Below are positions 56,328-64,000 of a stretch of 64,000 bases of DNA, in pieces. The DNA comes from Alistipes sp. Marseille-P5061 (GTDB taxonomy: Bacteria > Bacteroidota > Bacteroidia > Bacteroidales > Rikenellaceae): NCBI RefSeq assembly GCF_900290115.1, contig NZ_LT985748.1:377120-441119 (forward strand), read 5' to 3'. Within the stretch, counting starts at the first letter, position 1. Every line of letters starts with the position of its first letter. A model generated the notes under the pieces. That model made no database searches, had not been told where the DNA came from, and was given only the letters and a program-made list of their open reading frames with translations. The translations under genes were made by a program, and so were the position numbers.

Positions 56328-58763
56328 ATGAAGCGGAGCCACACGGCGCTTCTGGCCGCAGGACTGCTCCTCATCGGAACAACCTCGGCCCAGGAGCCGC
56401 TCGACAACTACTATCCCTACGAACAGCCCGACTACGAGGAGGAGTCCCGCCCGATGCTCCGCCCCGACTCGACGCTGTTCTACCGTGGTGTGGCGCTTGC
56501 CGAGGACCTCTATGGTCTGAACACAGACTTCCGCCTCTCGTTCGTCCGCTACCGGCGGCGCGGTCTGGCGTGGGATACGGAGCGGAACACGCTCCACGGC
56601 ATCGAGCTCGATTACGATGCGCTCTCGGCGCTGCGGAATCTGGGGGCCGAGGAGTTGCGCACGGGCGGGCTCCACATGTCGGCCACGGTGGGCGATGCCG
56701 TGAACGGCAGCCGCAAGATGCGGCTTCCGGAGGAGGAGAGCGCCCCGTGGCACCGCGCATCGGTGACCTTCACCGGGCGCAACTACCTCTTCGGTGCGAA
56801 AATCGCGGCCGGGAGGCAGCTGGGTCATGGCTGGAGCGGAGCCGCGGCGCTCCACTACCGCACGGGGCGCGACCTGAGGGCCGAAGGGGTCTTCACCGAC
56901 GGGCTGTCGATTGGCGTGAGGACCGCGAAGCGATTCGGCGAGGAGCACTCGCTCACGCTGCTGCTCGTGGCGGCGCCCTCGATGCGGGGGCTGCGCTCCC
57001 CGTCGACCGAGGAGGCCTTCACCCTCACGGGCGACCCGCTCTACAACCCGGCCTGGGGCTTTCAGGACGGCAAGGTGCGCAACTCGCACGTACGGCGTCA
57101 GTTCGAACCCTTCGCCGCCGCCATCTACCGGCGCCGTCTGAGTGGGGCAACCCGCCTCGAGGCGACGCTCGGTCTGCGCTACGGCTGGCAGTCCTACAGC
57201 TCGCTGGGGTGGTATAACGCCCGCACGCCGCTGCCGGACAACTACCGTTACCTGCCCTCCTATATCGGCGACCGCGCCACCGAGGAGGCCTGGCGCCGCA
57301 ACGAGACGCGCTACACGCAAATCGACTGGGACGGCCTCATCGCCCGCAACCGGCTGGCCGACGGCGAGGCCGTCTATGCACTCGAGGAGCGCATGACGCG
57401 CACGGCCCGCATGCAGCTGGAGCTACGGCTGACCACCGAGGTCGACTCCCGCCTGACGCTGCGCTACGGTCTGAGCGCGGATATCGACAACCGGCGCAAC
57501 TACAAGCGGATGCGCGACCTGCTCGGCGCCCGCTATCTGACCGACATCGACCAGTATCTGGTCGACGACGACACATACAGCAACCTGCTGCAGAACGACC
57601 TGCGTCATCCCGACCGCCGAATCGGCGAGGGAGACCGCTTCGGATACGACTATGCGCTCCAGGCGCAACGCATCCGCGCCCACATCGATGCGGAGTACCG
57701 CACCGACCGGCTGACGGCACGGCTCCACGCCTCGCTGGGCTACGACCTCCACTTCCGGCAGGGATACTGCGAAAAGGAGCTCTTCGCGGGCAGCGGCTCC
57801 TACGGCCGCTCGCGCGAATGCAGCTTTACGCCCTATCTGCTCAAGGGAGCCGCGGGCTGGGCCTTCTCGCCGCGCAGCTATCTGGAGCTGGTGCTCGCCA
57901 CCGGAGCCCGCTCGCCGCAGAGCGAGGCGCTCTTCCTCCAGCCGCAGTACAACAACCGCCTGGTTGACAACCCCTCGACGGAGCAGTTCCATGCCATCGA
58001 ACTCAACTACCGCCGCACGGGGCGCTACCTCTCGCTGCAGGCGTCGCTCTTCGCCGTGGCGATGTTCGACGGGCTGAAGACCCGGCGCTACTACGACGAC
58101 CTGGCAGCCACCTACTGCGACCTGGTCGTATCGGGCATCGGGACCCTCTCGGCCGGAGCAGAGGCGGCGCTCGAGTGGCGGATGTCCCGGCGCTGGAGCC
58201 TCTCGCTCGCGGCGGCGGCCGCACGCTACAAGTACATCCGCAATCCGCGCGTGACACTCTACTCCGACGTGGACAACAGGCTCGTCGACGACCATGCCGA
58301 GAGCCACATGGGCGGCTGCGTGCCGGGCGGAGCTCCGCAACTGAGCGGCTGCCTCCAGGTGCGCTATTTCGGGCCGCGGGGCTGGGGCTTCCGCCTTTCG
58401 GGCAGCTACATCGGCGCACGCTATGTCGAACCCTCGGAGGTGCGCCGCACGGAGCGCGTGGCACGGCAGGGGGCCCTCTCGGAGGAGCTCTACGAACGCT
58501 TCACCACACAGGAGCGGCTCGGCGACGTCTGCTCGCTCGACGCCTCGCTCTTCAAGAGTTTCTACTTCACCCGCTCGCGTCTGAGTATCTCGCTCATGCT
58601 GAACAACCTGCTGGGCGGACGCAACGCCGTATACTCGGCCTACGAATCGCTCCGCGTGCGGCGCAGCTACAGCGGCGACACGGAGGTCTTCACGCCGTTC
58701 GACACTCGTCTTCTACACATCTATCCCCGCACGTTCTACCTTACGGTCTCTTACAAATTTTAA
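56328..58763 (+). CDS. Outer-membrane beta-barrel protein (TonB-dependent-receptor-like)
   Basis: The 811-residue exported protein has a signal peptide (MKRSHTALLAAGLLLIGTTSAQ) and many alternating aromatic/polar beta strands with periplasmic-turn-like gaps. It ends in YPRTFYLTVSYKF, the usual C-terminal strand of Bacteroidetes outer-membrane barrels. The late segment SLDASLFKSFYFTRSRLSISLMLNNLLGGRN is typical of TonB-dependent receptors. No carboxypeptidase-like domain, TonB box or clear plug is visible in the short N-terminal region, so it may be a receptor-derived barrel without a plug. Cargo is unknown. It is a single gene with the alanine dehydrogenase gene 90 bp downstream. Confidence 0.82.
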   Translation: MKRSHTALLAAGLLLIGTTSAQEPLDNYYPYEQPDYEEESRPMLRPDSTLFYRGVALAEDLYGLNTDFRLSFVRYRRRGLAWDTERNTLHGIELDYDALSALRNLGAEELRTGGLHMSATVGDAVNGSRKMRLPEEESAPWHRASVTFTGRNYLFGAKIAAGRQLGHGWSGAAALHYRTGRDLRAEGVFTDGLSIGVRTAKRFGEEHSLTLLLVAAPSMRGLRSPSTEEAFTLTGDPLYNPAWGFQDGKVRNSHVRRQFEPFAAAIYRRRLSGATRLEATLGLRYGWQSYSSLGWYNARTPLPDNYRYLPSYIGDRATEEAWRRNETRYTQIDWDGLIARNRLADGEAVYALEERMTRTARMQLELRLTTEVDSRLTLRYGLSADIDNRRNYKRMRDLLGARYLTDIDQYLVDDDTYSNLLQNDLRHPDRRIGEGDRFGYDYALQAQRIRAHIDAEYRTDRLTARLHASLGYDLHFRQGYCEKELFAGSGSYGRSRECSFTPYLLKGAAGWAFSPRSYLELVLATGARSPQSEALFLQPQYNNRLVDNPSTEQFHAIELNYRRTGRYLSLQASLFAVAMFDGLKTRRYYDDLAATYCDLVVSGIGTLSAGAEAALEWRMSRRWSLSLAAAAARYKYIRNPRVTLYSDVDNRLVDDHAESHMGGCVPGGAPQLSGCLQVRYFGPRGWGFRLSGSYIGARYVEPSEVRRTERVARQGALSEELYERFTTQERLGDVCSLDASLFKSFYFTRSRLSISLMLNNLLGGRNAVYSAYESLRVRRSYSGDTEVFTPFDTRLLHIYPRTFYLTVSYKF

Positions 58764-58789
58764 GTAAATATTAAATTTTTGCGCCGAAT

Positions 58790-58819
58790 TTGGAGCTTTT
58801 GGCTAATTTTTTATAATTT
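58790..58819 (+). promoter_or_regulatory. Possible promoter of the alanine dehydrogenase gene
   Basis: TTG at 58790-58792 and TATAATTT at 58812-58819 with 19-bp spacing. The -7 box departs from consensus. The region is AT-rich, unlike its flanks. Confidence 0.4.
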
Positions 58820-58853
58820 AGAGTAACCAAAAAACCAAAACTTACTATCTACA

Positions 58854-59960
58854 ATGATTATCGGTATTCCCAAAGAGATTAAGAACAACGAGAACCGCGT
58901 TGCTCTTACCCCCGCAGGTGCCCACGAACTGACCAAACGGGGCCACAAGGTATATATTCAGGCTACGGCCGGCGTCAACAGCGGCTTCCCCGACGAGGCC
59001 TATGTAGCTGTCGGTGCGGAGATTCTGCCCTCCATCGAAGAGGTCTACACCCGGGCCGAGATGATTATCAAGGTCAAGGAACCGATTGCTCCCGAATACA
59101 AACTCATTCGCAAGGACCAGCTGGTCTTCACCTACTTCCACTTCGCCAGCAGCGAAGCGCTCACCCGTGCGATGATTGAGAGTGGCGCCGTCTGCTGCGC
59201 CTACGAAACCGTCGAGCGTCCGGACCGTTCGCTGCCGCTGCTGATTCCCATGTCGGAGGTTGCCGGCCGCATGTCGACCCAGGAGGGATGCTACTTCCTC
59301 GAGAAGCCGCGCGGCGGCAAGGGCAAGCTGCTCGGTGGCGTTCCGGGCGTGAAGCCTGCAAAGGTCTTCGTCATCGGCGCCGGCGTGGTCGGCACGGCTG
59401 CAGCCCGTACGGCCGCCGGAATGGGTGCCGACGTGACCATCTGCGACATCTCGCTGCCGCGTCTGACCTATCTGGCCGACGTCATGCCGCAGAACGTCAA
59501 GACGCTCATGTCGTCGGAGTACAACATCCGCGAGGAACTCAAGACGGCCGACCTGGTGATTGGTTCGGTACTGATTCCGGGCGCCAAGGCCCCGAAGCTG
59601 GTGACGCGCGACATGCTGAAGCTCATGGAGCCCGGCACGGTCATGGTCGACGTGGCCATCGACCAGGGCGGCTGCTTCGAGACGTCGCATCCCACCACGC
59701 ACGAGGAGCCCGTATACTACGTCGACGGCATTCTCCACTACTGCGTGGCCAACATCCCGGGCGCCGTGCCCTACACCTCGACGCTGGCGCTGACCAATGC
59801 CACGCTGCCCTACGCCATTCAGCTGGCCGACAAGGGGTGGCGCCGCGCCTGCAAGGAGAACCACGAGCTGGAGCTGGGCCTCAACGTCGTACAGGGCAAG
59901 GTGGTCTACAAGCCCGTTGCCGAGGCCTGGGGACTTCCCTACGAGCCGCTGGAGCTGTAA
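58854..59960 (+). CDS. ald: Alanine dehydrogenase
   Basis: The 368-residue enzyme interconverts L-alanine and pyruvate plus ammonia with NAD. The N-terminus [26 protein letters not shown] and IIKVKEP (substrate lysine) match. The Rossmann part shows [28 protein letters not shown], and the C-terminal end [32 protein letters not shown] is a family signature. Length is normal. Frequent GGT, CGT and GTC codons suggest strong expression. A strong terminator follows. Confidence 0.96.
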   Translation: MIIGIPKEIKNNENRVALTPAGAHELTKRGHKVYIQATAGVNSGFPDEAYVAVGAEILPSIEEVYTRAEMIIKVKEPIAPEYKLIRKDQLVFTYFHFASSEALTRAMIESGAVCCAYETVERPDRSLPLLIPMSEVAGRMSTQEGCYFLEKPRGGKGKLLGGVPGVKPAKVFVIGAGVVGTAAARTAAGMGADVTICDISLPRLTYLADVMPQNVKTLMSSEYNIREELKTADLVIGSVLIPGAKAPKLVTRDMLKLMEPGTVMVDVAIDQGGCFETSHPTTHEEPVYYVDGILHYCVANIPGAVPYTSTLALTNATLPYAIQLADKGWRRACKENHELELGLNVVQGKVVYKPVAEAWGLPYEPLEL

Positions 59961-59982
59961 AGCCTCTGCACACCAAACACAG

Positions 59983-60015
59983 AGAGGGCTTCCCCGACCG
60001 GGGAAGCCCTCTTTT
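59983..60015. terminator. Terminator between ald and the sulfur-relay gene
   Basis: A 13-bp perfect stem (59983-59995 with 60000-60012), loop GACC, T run on the plus strand. It lies between convergent genes. Confidence 0.87.
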
Positions 60016-60046
60016 CATGCACGGCGGCAGGCACCGCTCCCGAACG

Positions 60047-62563
60047 TCAGATAAAGAGGTTGACGTTCGCCTGCTCGGCCTGCTCGAGGTAGGCGGCCAC
60101 GCCGCCCAGCGTGACGTTGTCGAGCAGCTCCTCGCGGCGGATGCCCATCACGTCCATGCTCATCGTGCAGGCAATCATCTCCACACCGTTATCGGCCGCC
60201 TGACGCATCATCTGCTCGAGGCTGTCGATGCGCTTCGTCCGCATGACGTGGCGCATCATCCGGCTGCCCAGTCCGAAGAAGTTCATCTTCGAGAGGCTCA
60301 GCCGACGGCTGTCCGAAGGCATCATCCATCCGAACATGCGGCCGAAGAGGTCCTTGGCCACCGAGGGCTTCTGCTGCTTCTTGATGATGTTCAGTCCCCA
60401 GAAGGTGAAAAACATCGTCACATGCTTGCCGGCCGCCGCGGCCCCGTTGGCTATCACGAAGGAGGCCAGCGCCCGGTCCAAATCGTCGCTGAAGACAATC
60501 AGCGTCTTGCCGTCAGCCGCACCGGAGGGTGAGGGGGAGGCGCCGCAGCATGCCGGAGCGGCCGCAGCCTCGCCCTTGCTCACCGTCGCCTCGACGATGC
60601 CTCCGTGCTGCTCGACCCCTTCGAGCCGGGCCCCGGTCATCCGGCACCACGAAACGACGTCGCGGGCAAAGGCCTGGTCGGTGGCGCGAATCCGCAGCCG
60701 TCCGCCGACCGACAAACCCTCGTAGCAGCGCTTGAGCTGCATGACGGGCCCGGGGCACATCAGCCCGCAGGCGTCGACCTCAACCACCTCGCCGCAGCCG
60801 CACGCTGCGGAGGTTGCCGGAGCCTCACTGCCCACCGAGCCATCCTCCGAGACCGGAGCCGCTTCGGCCGCACGCCGCGACGTGCCCTGTTCACCGCCGC
60901 CGTTGGGAGGGGTGAGGGGCGCCGTGGCGGCGAACCAGGTCCGGTAACCGCCCGAGAGGTTGCGCACGTCGTCGAATCCATGCTGCGTGAGGATGCGCGA
61001 GGCCAGATAGCCGCGCAGGCCGACGGCGCAGGTGACGACCAGAGGCCGGTTGCGGGGCAGTTCGTCGAGGTGCTCGCGCAGCTCGTCAAGCGGAATGTTG
61101 ACAAAGCCCGGGATGGAGCCCAGCTCGTATTCGGCCCGCGTCCGCACGTCGATGCGCACGGTCTCTTCCGGAAGCCCGGCCACCTCGCGCCAGTGGAGCG
61201 TGCGGCACTTGCCCGTGAGGATGTTCTCGGCCACGTAGCCGGCCATGTTGATGGGGTCCTTGGCCGAGGAGTAGGGGGGTGCATAGGCGTGTTCGAGCTC
61301 GGTGAGGTCGTAGACCGTGCCGCCCCGCTGGATGACCTGGGCAGCCATCTCAATCCGCTTGTCCACACCGCCGTAACCGACAATCTGCACGCCCAGCAGC
61401 CGCCCGCTGTCGGGGGCAAAGACCACCTTGATGCTCATCGGCACGGCACCGGGGTAGTAGCCGGCGTGCGACGAGGAGTGAGTATAGGAGGAGCAGTAGG
61501 GGATGCCCTCGCGCTGCAGCTGGCGGGCATTCATGCCGGCCGTGGCCACCGTCAGGTCGAAGACCTTGGCAATCGAGGTGCCGATGGAGCCGGAGTAGGT
61601 GCTCTTGTCGCCGAAGACGATGTTGTCGGCCACGATGCGGCCCTGCTTGTTGGCCGGGCCGGCCAACGGAATCATCGTCGGACGTCCCGTCACGGGGTTG
61701 AGCACCTCGACCACGTCGCCCAGCGCATAGATATCGGGGTCGGAGCTCCGCATGCGGTCGTCGACGACGATGCCGCCGCGGGCGCCGAGCCGGAGTCCCG
61801 CCTCGCGGGCCAGCCGGTTCTCGGGCCGTACGCCGATGCTCAGCAGCACCATGTCGGCCTCGATGCGGGCACCGCTCTGAAGGTGCACCGCAACGGCGGC
61901 CCCCGCATCCTCGAAGCGGACCACCCCTTCACTCAGACGAAGGCCCACGCCCTTGTCCTGGAGGTGACGGTGGACGATGGCCGCCATCGAGAAGTCGAGC
62001 GGAGCCATCACCTGCGGCGCCATCTCGACCACATCGACACGAAGACCCGCCTCGTGGAGGTTCTCGGCCATTTCAAGACCGATGAACCCGCCGCCGACCA
62101 CCACCGCACGCCGGGGCCGCTCGCGAAGCAGATACTCCTTGATGGCATCCGTGTCGGGCACGCTGCGCAGCGTGAAGATGCGCCGGTCGTCGATGCCCTC
62201 GATGGGCGGACGCAGCGGTTCGGCACCGACCGAGAGCACCAGTTTGTTGTAGGGCTCCGTATAGAGTTCGCCCGTGGCCAGGCGCCGCACCTCGACCAGC
62301 CGCTTTTCACGGTCGATGCGCACCACCTCCTGCTCGGTGCGGATGTCGATGCGGAAGCGTCGGGTGAACCCCTCGACGCTCTGCACGAAGAGTTTGTTGC
62401 GGTCGGCAATCGTTCCGCCGATGTAGTAGGGCAGTCCGCAGTTGGCATAGGAGACATACTTCCCCCGCTCGAAAAGCACGATGTTCGCATGCTCGTCCAT
62501 TCGGCGCAAACGGGCCGCAACGGTGGCTCCGCCCGCCACGCCCCCGACAATCAGATAATTCAT
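60047..62563 (-). CDS. CoA-disulfide reductase fused to rhodanese, TusA and DsrE domains
   Basis: The 838-residue cytoplasmic protein carries four sulfur-handling modules. Residues 1-325 are a two-dinucleotide-binding flavoprotein (YLIVGGVAGGATVAARLRRM; redox Cys C42 in SYANCGLPYYIGG). Residues 330-445 are the dimerisation domain. Residues 455-550 are a rhodanese with C512 in VTCAVGLRGY. Then, after a low-complexity linker, residues 590-665 are TusA-like (C599 and C603 in DACGLMCPGP), and 685-838 are DsrE/F-like with C799 (IACTMSMD). The first part matches CoA-disulfide or persulfide reductases. The later Cys could pass sulfane sulfur from one module to the next, which is an inference. The start at 62563 gives the family N-terminus. 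A MarR gene precedes it with matching operator-like sites. Confidence 0.92.
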   Translation of the reverse strand: MNYLIVGGVAGGATVAARLRRMDEHANIVLFERGKYVSYANCGLPYYIGGTIADRNKLFVQSVEGFTRRFRIDIRTEQEVVRIDREKRLVEVRRLATGELYTEPYNKLVLSVGAEPLRPPIEGIDDRRIFTLRSVPDTDAIKEYLLRERPRRAVVVGGGFIGLEMAENLHEAGLRVDVVEMAPQVMAPLDFSMAAIVHRHLQDKGVGLRLSEGVVRFEDAGAAVAVHLQSGARIEADMVLLSIGVRPENRLAREAGLRLGARGGIVVDDRMRSSDPDIYALGDVVEVLNPVTGRPTMIPLAGPANKQGRIVADNIVFGDKSTYSGSIGTSIAKVFDLTVATAGMNARQLQREGIPYCSSYTHSSSHAGYYPGAVPMSIKVVFAPDSGRLLGVQIVGYGGVDKRIEMAAQVIQRGGTVYDLTELEHAYAPPYSSAKDPINMAGYVAENILTGKCRTLHWREVAGLPEETVRIDVRTRAEYELGSIPGFVNIPLDELREHLDELPRNRPLVVTCAVGLRGYLASRILTQHGFDDVRNLSGGYRTWFAATAPLTPPNGGGEQGTSRRAAEAAPVSEDGSVGSEAPATSAACGCGEVVEVDACGLMCPGPVMQLKRCYEGLSVGGRLRIRATDQAFARDVVSWCRMTGARLEGVEQHGGIVEATVSKGEAAAAPACCGASPSPSGAADGKTLIVFSDDLDRALASFVIANGAAAAGKHVTMFFTFWGLNIIKKQQKPSVAKDLFGRMFGWMMPSDSRRLSLSKMNFFGLGSRMMRHVMRTKRIDSLEQMMRQAADNGVEMIACTMSMDVMGIRREELLDNVTLGGVAAYLEQAEQANVNLFI

Positions 62564-62613
62564 GTTGGTCTTCGTTTTTTGTTGTTTATTTGACAATATA
62601 CATATTTCTTACT

Positions 62614-62623
62614 GGAAAATATT
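62614..62623. promoter_or_regulatory. MarR operator-like copy upstream of the sulfur-relay gene
   Basis: GGAAAATATT occurs here, between the MarR stop and the reductase start. The same 10-mer occurs in the MarR promoter at 63069-63078 and inverted at 63039-63048. Confidence 0.5.
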
Positions 62624-62641
62624 CGGGTAAAAAAGAGCGTC

Positions 62642-63007
62642 TCAGGCCTGCTCCATCGAACGCCTGAGGGCATCGAAGAGCGCCTTGCAGGGGAGACCCG
62701 AGGCCATCGTCCCCTCAATCTTGGCACGCCCCTCATCGGTGAGCGAGAAGACCATCTGCCGCTTGTCGTGCGGAGCGATTTCCCGCCGCACGTAGCCCTT
62801 GTTCTCGACCGCCGTGATGACCTTCGAAACCCGCGAATTGGAGAGACCGACATACTCGCTCAGCGCACCAGCCGTGCGGGTCTCTCCCTCCCTGAGGGCG
62901 CAGAGCACCATCGCCTCGTTGATGGTGATGCCGTGCTCGTCGGCAAAATCGCGCTCGAAGCGGTACAACGCCTTATAAATATCCTTGATAACACAAATCC
63001 GTTCCAT
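62642..63007 (-). CDS. MarR-family transcriptional regulator
   Basis: The 121-residue protein has a winged helix-turn-helix of MarR type: ITINEAMVLCALREGE, then LSEYVGLSNSRVSKVITAVENKGYVRREIAPHDKRQMVFSLTDEG (recognition helix and wing, including the conserved DKR). It is short for the family, with a compact dimerisation end. Two Cys (in VLCAL and GLPCKAL) could sense reactive sulfur or oxidants, as in some redox MarR proteins; this is a guess. The sulfur-relay gene starts 79 bp downstream on the same strand, so they are likely one operon with autoregulation. Confidence 0.9.
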   Translation of the reverse strand: MERICVIKDIYKALYRFERDFADEHGITINEAMVLCALREGETRTAGALSEYVGLSNSRVSKVITAVENKGYVRREIAPHDKRQMVFSLTDEGRAKIEGTMASGLPCKALFDALRRSMEQA

Positions 63008-63028
63008 AATCCCAAATCAATTCGGAAG

Positions 63029-63058
63029 CAAAGGTAATAATATTTTCCTATCGAACAA
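63029..63058 (-). promoter_or_regulatory. Promoter of the marR-reductase operon
   Basis: On the minus strand TTG (63056-63058) and TACCTTTG (63029-63036) are spaced by 19 bp. One operator arm lies between them. Confidence 0.72.
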
Positions 63059-63078
63059 ATTTTCCAGTGGAAAATATT
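63039..63078. promoter_or_regulatory. Operator-like inverted repeats over the marR promoter
   Basis: AATATTTTCC (63039-63048) and GGAAAATATT (63069-63078) are perfect inverted copies with a 20-bp spacer. Inside, TTTTCC-AGT-GGAAAA (63060-63074) is a tight dyad. One arm overlaps the spacer of the promoter and the dyad abuts the -33 TTG, so binding would block transcription. Confidence 0.65.
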
Positions 63079-63081
63079 TTC

Positions 63082-63151
63082 ATGTGGGGGAGGGACGGTT
63101 TTTTAGGGCCTTTTTTCAAAGAGGGCGGACAATCTGAGTAGAAAATACCAT
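63082..63151. other. Short spacer upstream of marR promoter, no gene seen
   Basis: A G-rich and then mixed sequence without a coding frame of note. Confidence 0.35.
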
Positions 63152-63182
63152 AAAAAATCCCGGCCGCTCGATGCAGCCGGGA
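63152..63182 (-). terminator. Terminator after the second DUF4251 gene
   Basis: TCCCGGC (63158-63164) pairs with GCCGGGA (63176-63182); an A run at 63152-63157 becomes the T tract on the minus strand. Confidence 0.7.
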
Positions 63183-63243
63183 GCAAATTCATCTTATCAA
63201 ACATTAAACAGCGGACCGCGTCACGCAACCGCTCCGCCGCGCA

Positions 63244-63837
63244 TCAGAGCGACGCGCCCTGAACTACCTGACGCCGGTCATAGGGGACCAGCCGCCCGTT
63301 GAGCGTAATCCGCTGCGAGCGGTAGATGGACTCGACAAGCAGCGAGGCGCGGTTCGTCCCCTCGGGCAGCGAGATGGTCACCATGGCCGAGATACCGACT
63401 CCCGTCACGGTCATCGTGAAGAGCGTCGTACCCTGCCGGTCCTTCTCGATTTTCACGCTCGAAGCCTTGCCCTCGACCGTAATGCCCCCCACACCGTTCG
63501 GACCGCCGCTGTTGAAGGGGGCAATCTGTACGACGGCCTCATCGTCATTCGTGAGCGAGACGAAGTTCGTCGTATTAGTGACGAAGGCCGTTCCGCCCCG
63601 TTTAAAGACCAGCTGGTCGGCCGCCAGTATGAAGTTCCGGTCGTTGAGCGCCTGCACGGCTTGGGCATAGTCGACCGAATCCTGAATCGCTTCGAGCTGC
63701 TTGCGGACCTTGCGCTTCTGGGCCCGCGTCAACTCCTCCTGCTGCGGTGCCGGCGATTCGGCGCGTGCACTCGACGTCGCGCCGAAGCTCAATGCCAGCA
63801 TCAGAATCAATGCCAACAACATTTTTCCACGTTTCAT
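63244..63837 (-). CDS. DUF4251-type exported protein
   Basis: The 197-residue protein has a signal peptide (MKRGKMLLALILMLALSFGATSSARA). A charged helix follows (EELTRAQKRKVRKQLEAIQDSVDYAQAV), then a beta domain (LNDRNFILAADQLVFKRGGTAFVTNTTNFVSLTNDDEAVVQIAP...GGITVEGKASSVKI), matching the DUF4251 plan. The function is unknown. The start at 63837 begins the signal peptide directly; earlier ATGs add residues without hydrophobic character. A relative lies at 52.4 kb. It is monocistronic with a terminator downstream. Confidence 0.82.
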   Translation of the reverse strand: MKRGKMLLALILMLALSFGATSSARAESPAPQQEELTRAQKRKVRKQLEAIQDSVDYAQAVQALNDRNFILAADQLVFKRGGTAFVTNTTNFVSLTNDDEAVVQIAPFNSGGPNGVGGITVEGKASSVKIEKDRQGTTLFTMTVTGVGISAMVTISLPEGTNRASLLVESIYRSQRITLNGRLVPYDRRQVVQGASL

Positions 63838-64000
63838 TTTAAACATCATTCTACACATTTCATGCAACACCAGACGTCATGCGGCCGCCTTACGGAAAAG
63901 AGTCCCGCCGAAGGGGTAGGGCACCCCGGCCGCATCTGCTGTTATAACGGGGAAAAGCCCCCTTTTATTGCACGGCGCAAAGCGGGAAAAAGGCGACAGC
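63838..64000. other. Right-edge intergenic sequence, no gene seen
   Basis: Contains a small GGGG/CCCC hairpin followed by TTTT near 63948-63967 on the plus strand, possibly the terminator of a gene outside the window. No coding frame is supported. Confidence 0.35.

Overview
The window is a GC-rich stretch of a bacterial chromosome from the Bacteroidetes, most likely an Alistipes-like gut member of the Bacteroidales. The genus is an inference from gene content and base composition, not a search result. Several signs point to the phylum: promoters of the TTG / about 20 bp / TAnnTTTG type upstream of many genes, FISUMP and DUF4251 proteins, NfeD-FloA, gut glycosidases, and lipoprotein signal peptides. 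Genes are packed on both strands. I see no transposase, integrase, phage genes, CRISPR array or rRNA. One tRNA (Gly, CCC) is present.

Layout. 1-1.8 kb (minus): mazG, a gamma-carbonic-anhydrase-like protein and the start of a membrane protein cut by the window edge. They diverge from a GH20 beta-hexosaminidase (2.0-4.1 kb) at a symmetric promoter. 4.3-6.7 kb: pheT. 7.0-8.7 kb: a Trp-rich leader peptide, an attenuator-type terminator and a stand-alone TrpB2. 8.7-11 kb (minus): an EamA transporter and lysA. 11.3-15.1 kb: lepA and an acyl-CoA synthetase, then tRNA-Gly. 15.5-16.9 kb: two related secreted proteins of unknown function. 17-18.8 kb (minus): a flavodoxin-like protein and a D-2-hydroxyacid dehydrogenase. 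18.8-26.2 kb: an AraC regulator diverging from an RND efflux operon (adaptor, pump, outer-membrane channel) that ends with its own TetR regulator. 26.3-30 kb: a Met-rich leader peptide, an attenuator and metY-metX-hom. 30-33.8 kb: an MFS transporter, a FISUMP lipoprotein and a double CDGSH protein. 34-39.3 kb (minus): floA/nfeD, then a sensor-like membrane protein, trkH and a SPOR-like secreted protein. 39.4-45.2 kb (minus): mtaB, a methyltransferase with an S1 RNA-binding protein, and a GH89 alpha-N-acetylglucosaminidase. 45.4-48.1 kb: an S15-type peptidase and an omega-amidase. 48.2-49.5 kb: an AT-richer island with one small lipoprotein and a 122-bp multi-tier palindrome. 49.5-60 kb: uvrA, a DUF4251 protein, ispF, an SDR, pepD, an outer-membrane barrel and alanine dehydrogenase. 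60-63 kb (minus): a four-module sulfur-relay CoA-disulfide reductase under a MarR regulator with repeated operator-like sites, then a second DUF4251 protein.

The most striking signals are two complete-looking leader-peptide attenuators. One (7.03-7.22 kb) has three consecutive Trp codons and sits in front of a lone TrpB2, which ties that enzyme to tryptophan supply, perhaps by indole salvage. The other (26.30-26.48 kb) has six internal Met codons and sits in front of the methionine-branch genes metY-metX-hom, with a competing antiterminator pairing that can be drawn from the sequence. I do not know of a described methionine leader-peptide attenuator in this phylum. Other points worth a look are the 122-bp palindrome, the MarR operators and the reductase-rhodanese-TusA-DsrE fusion.
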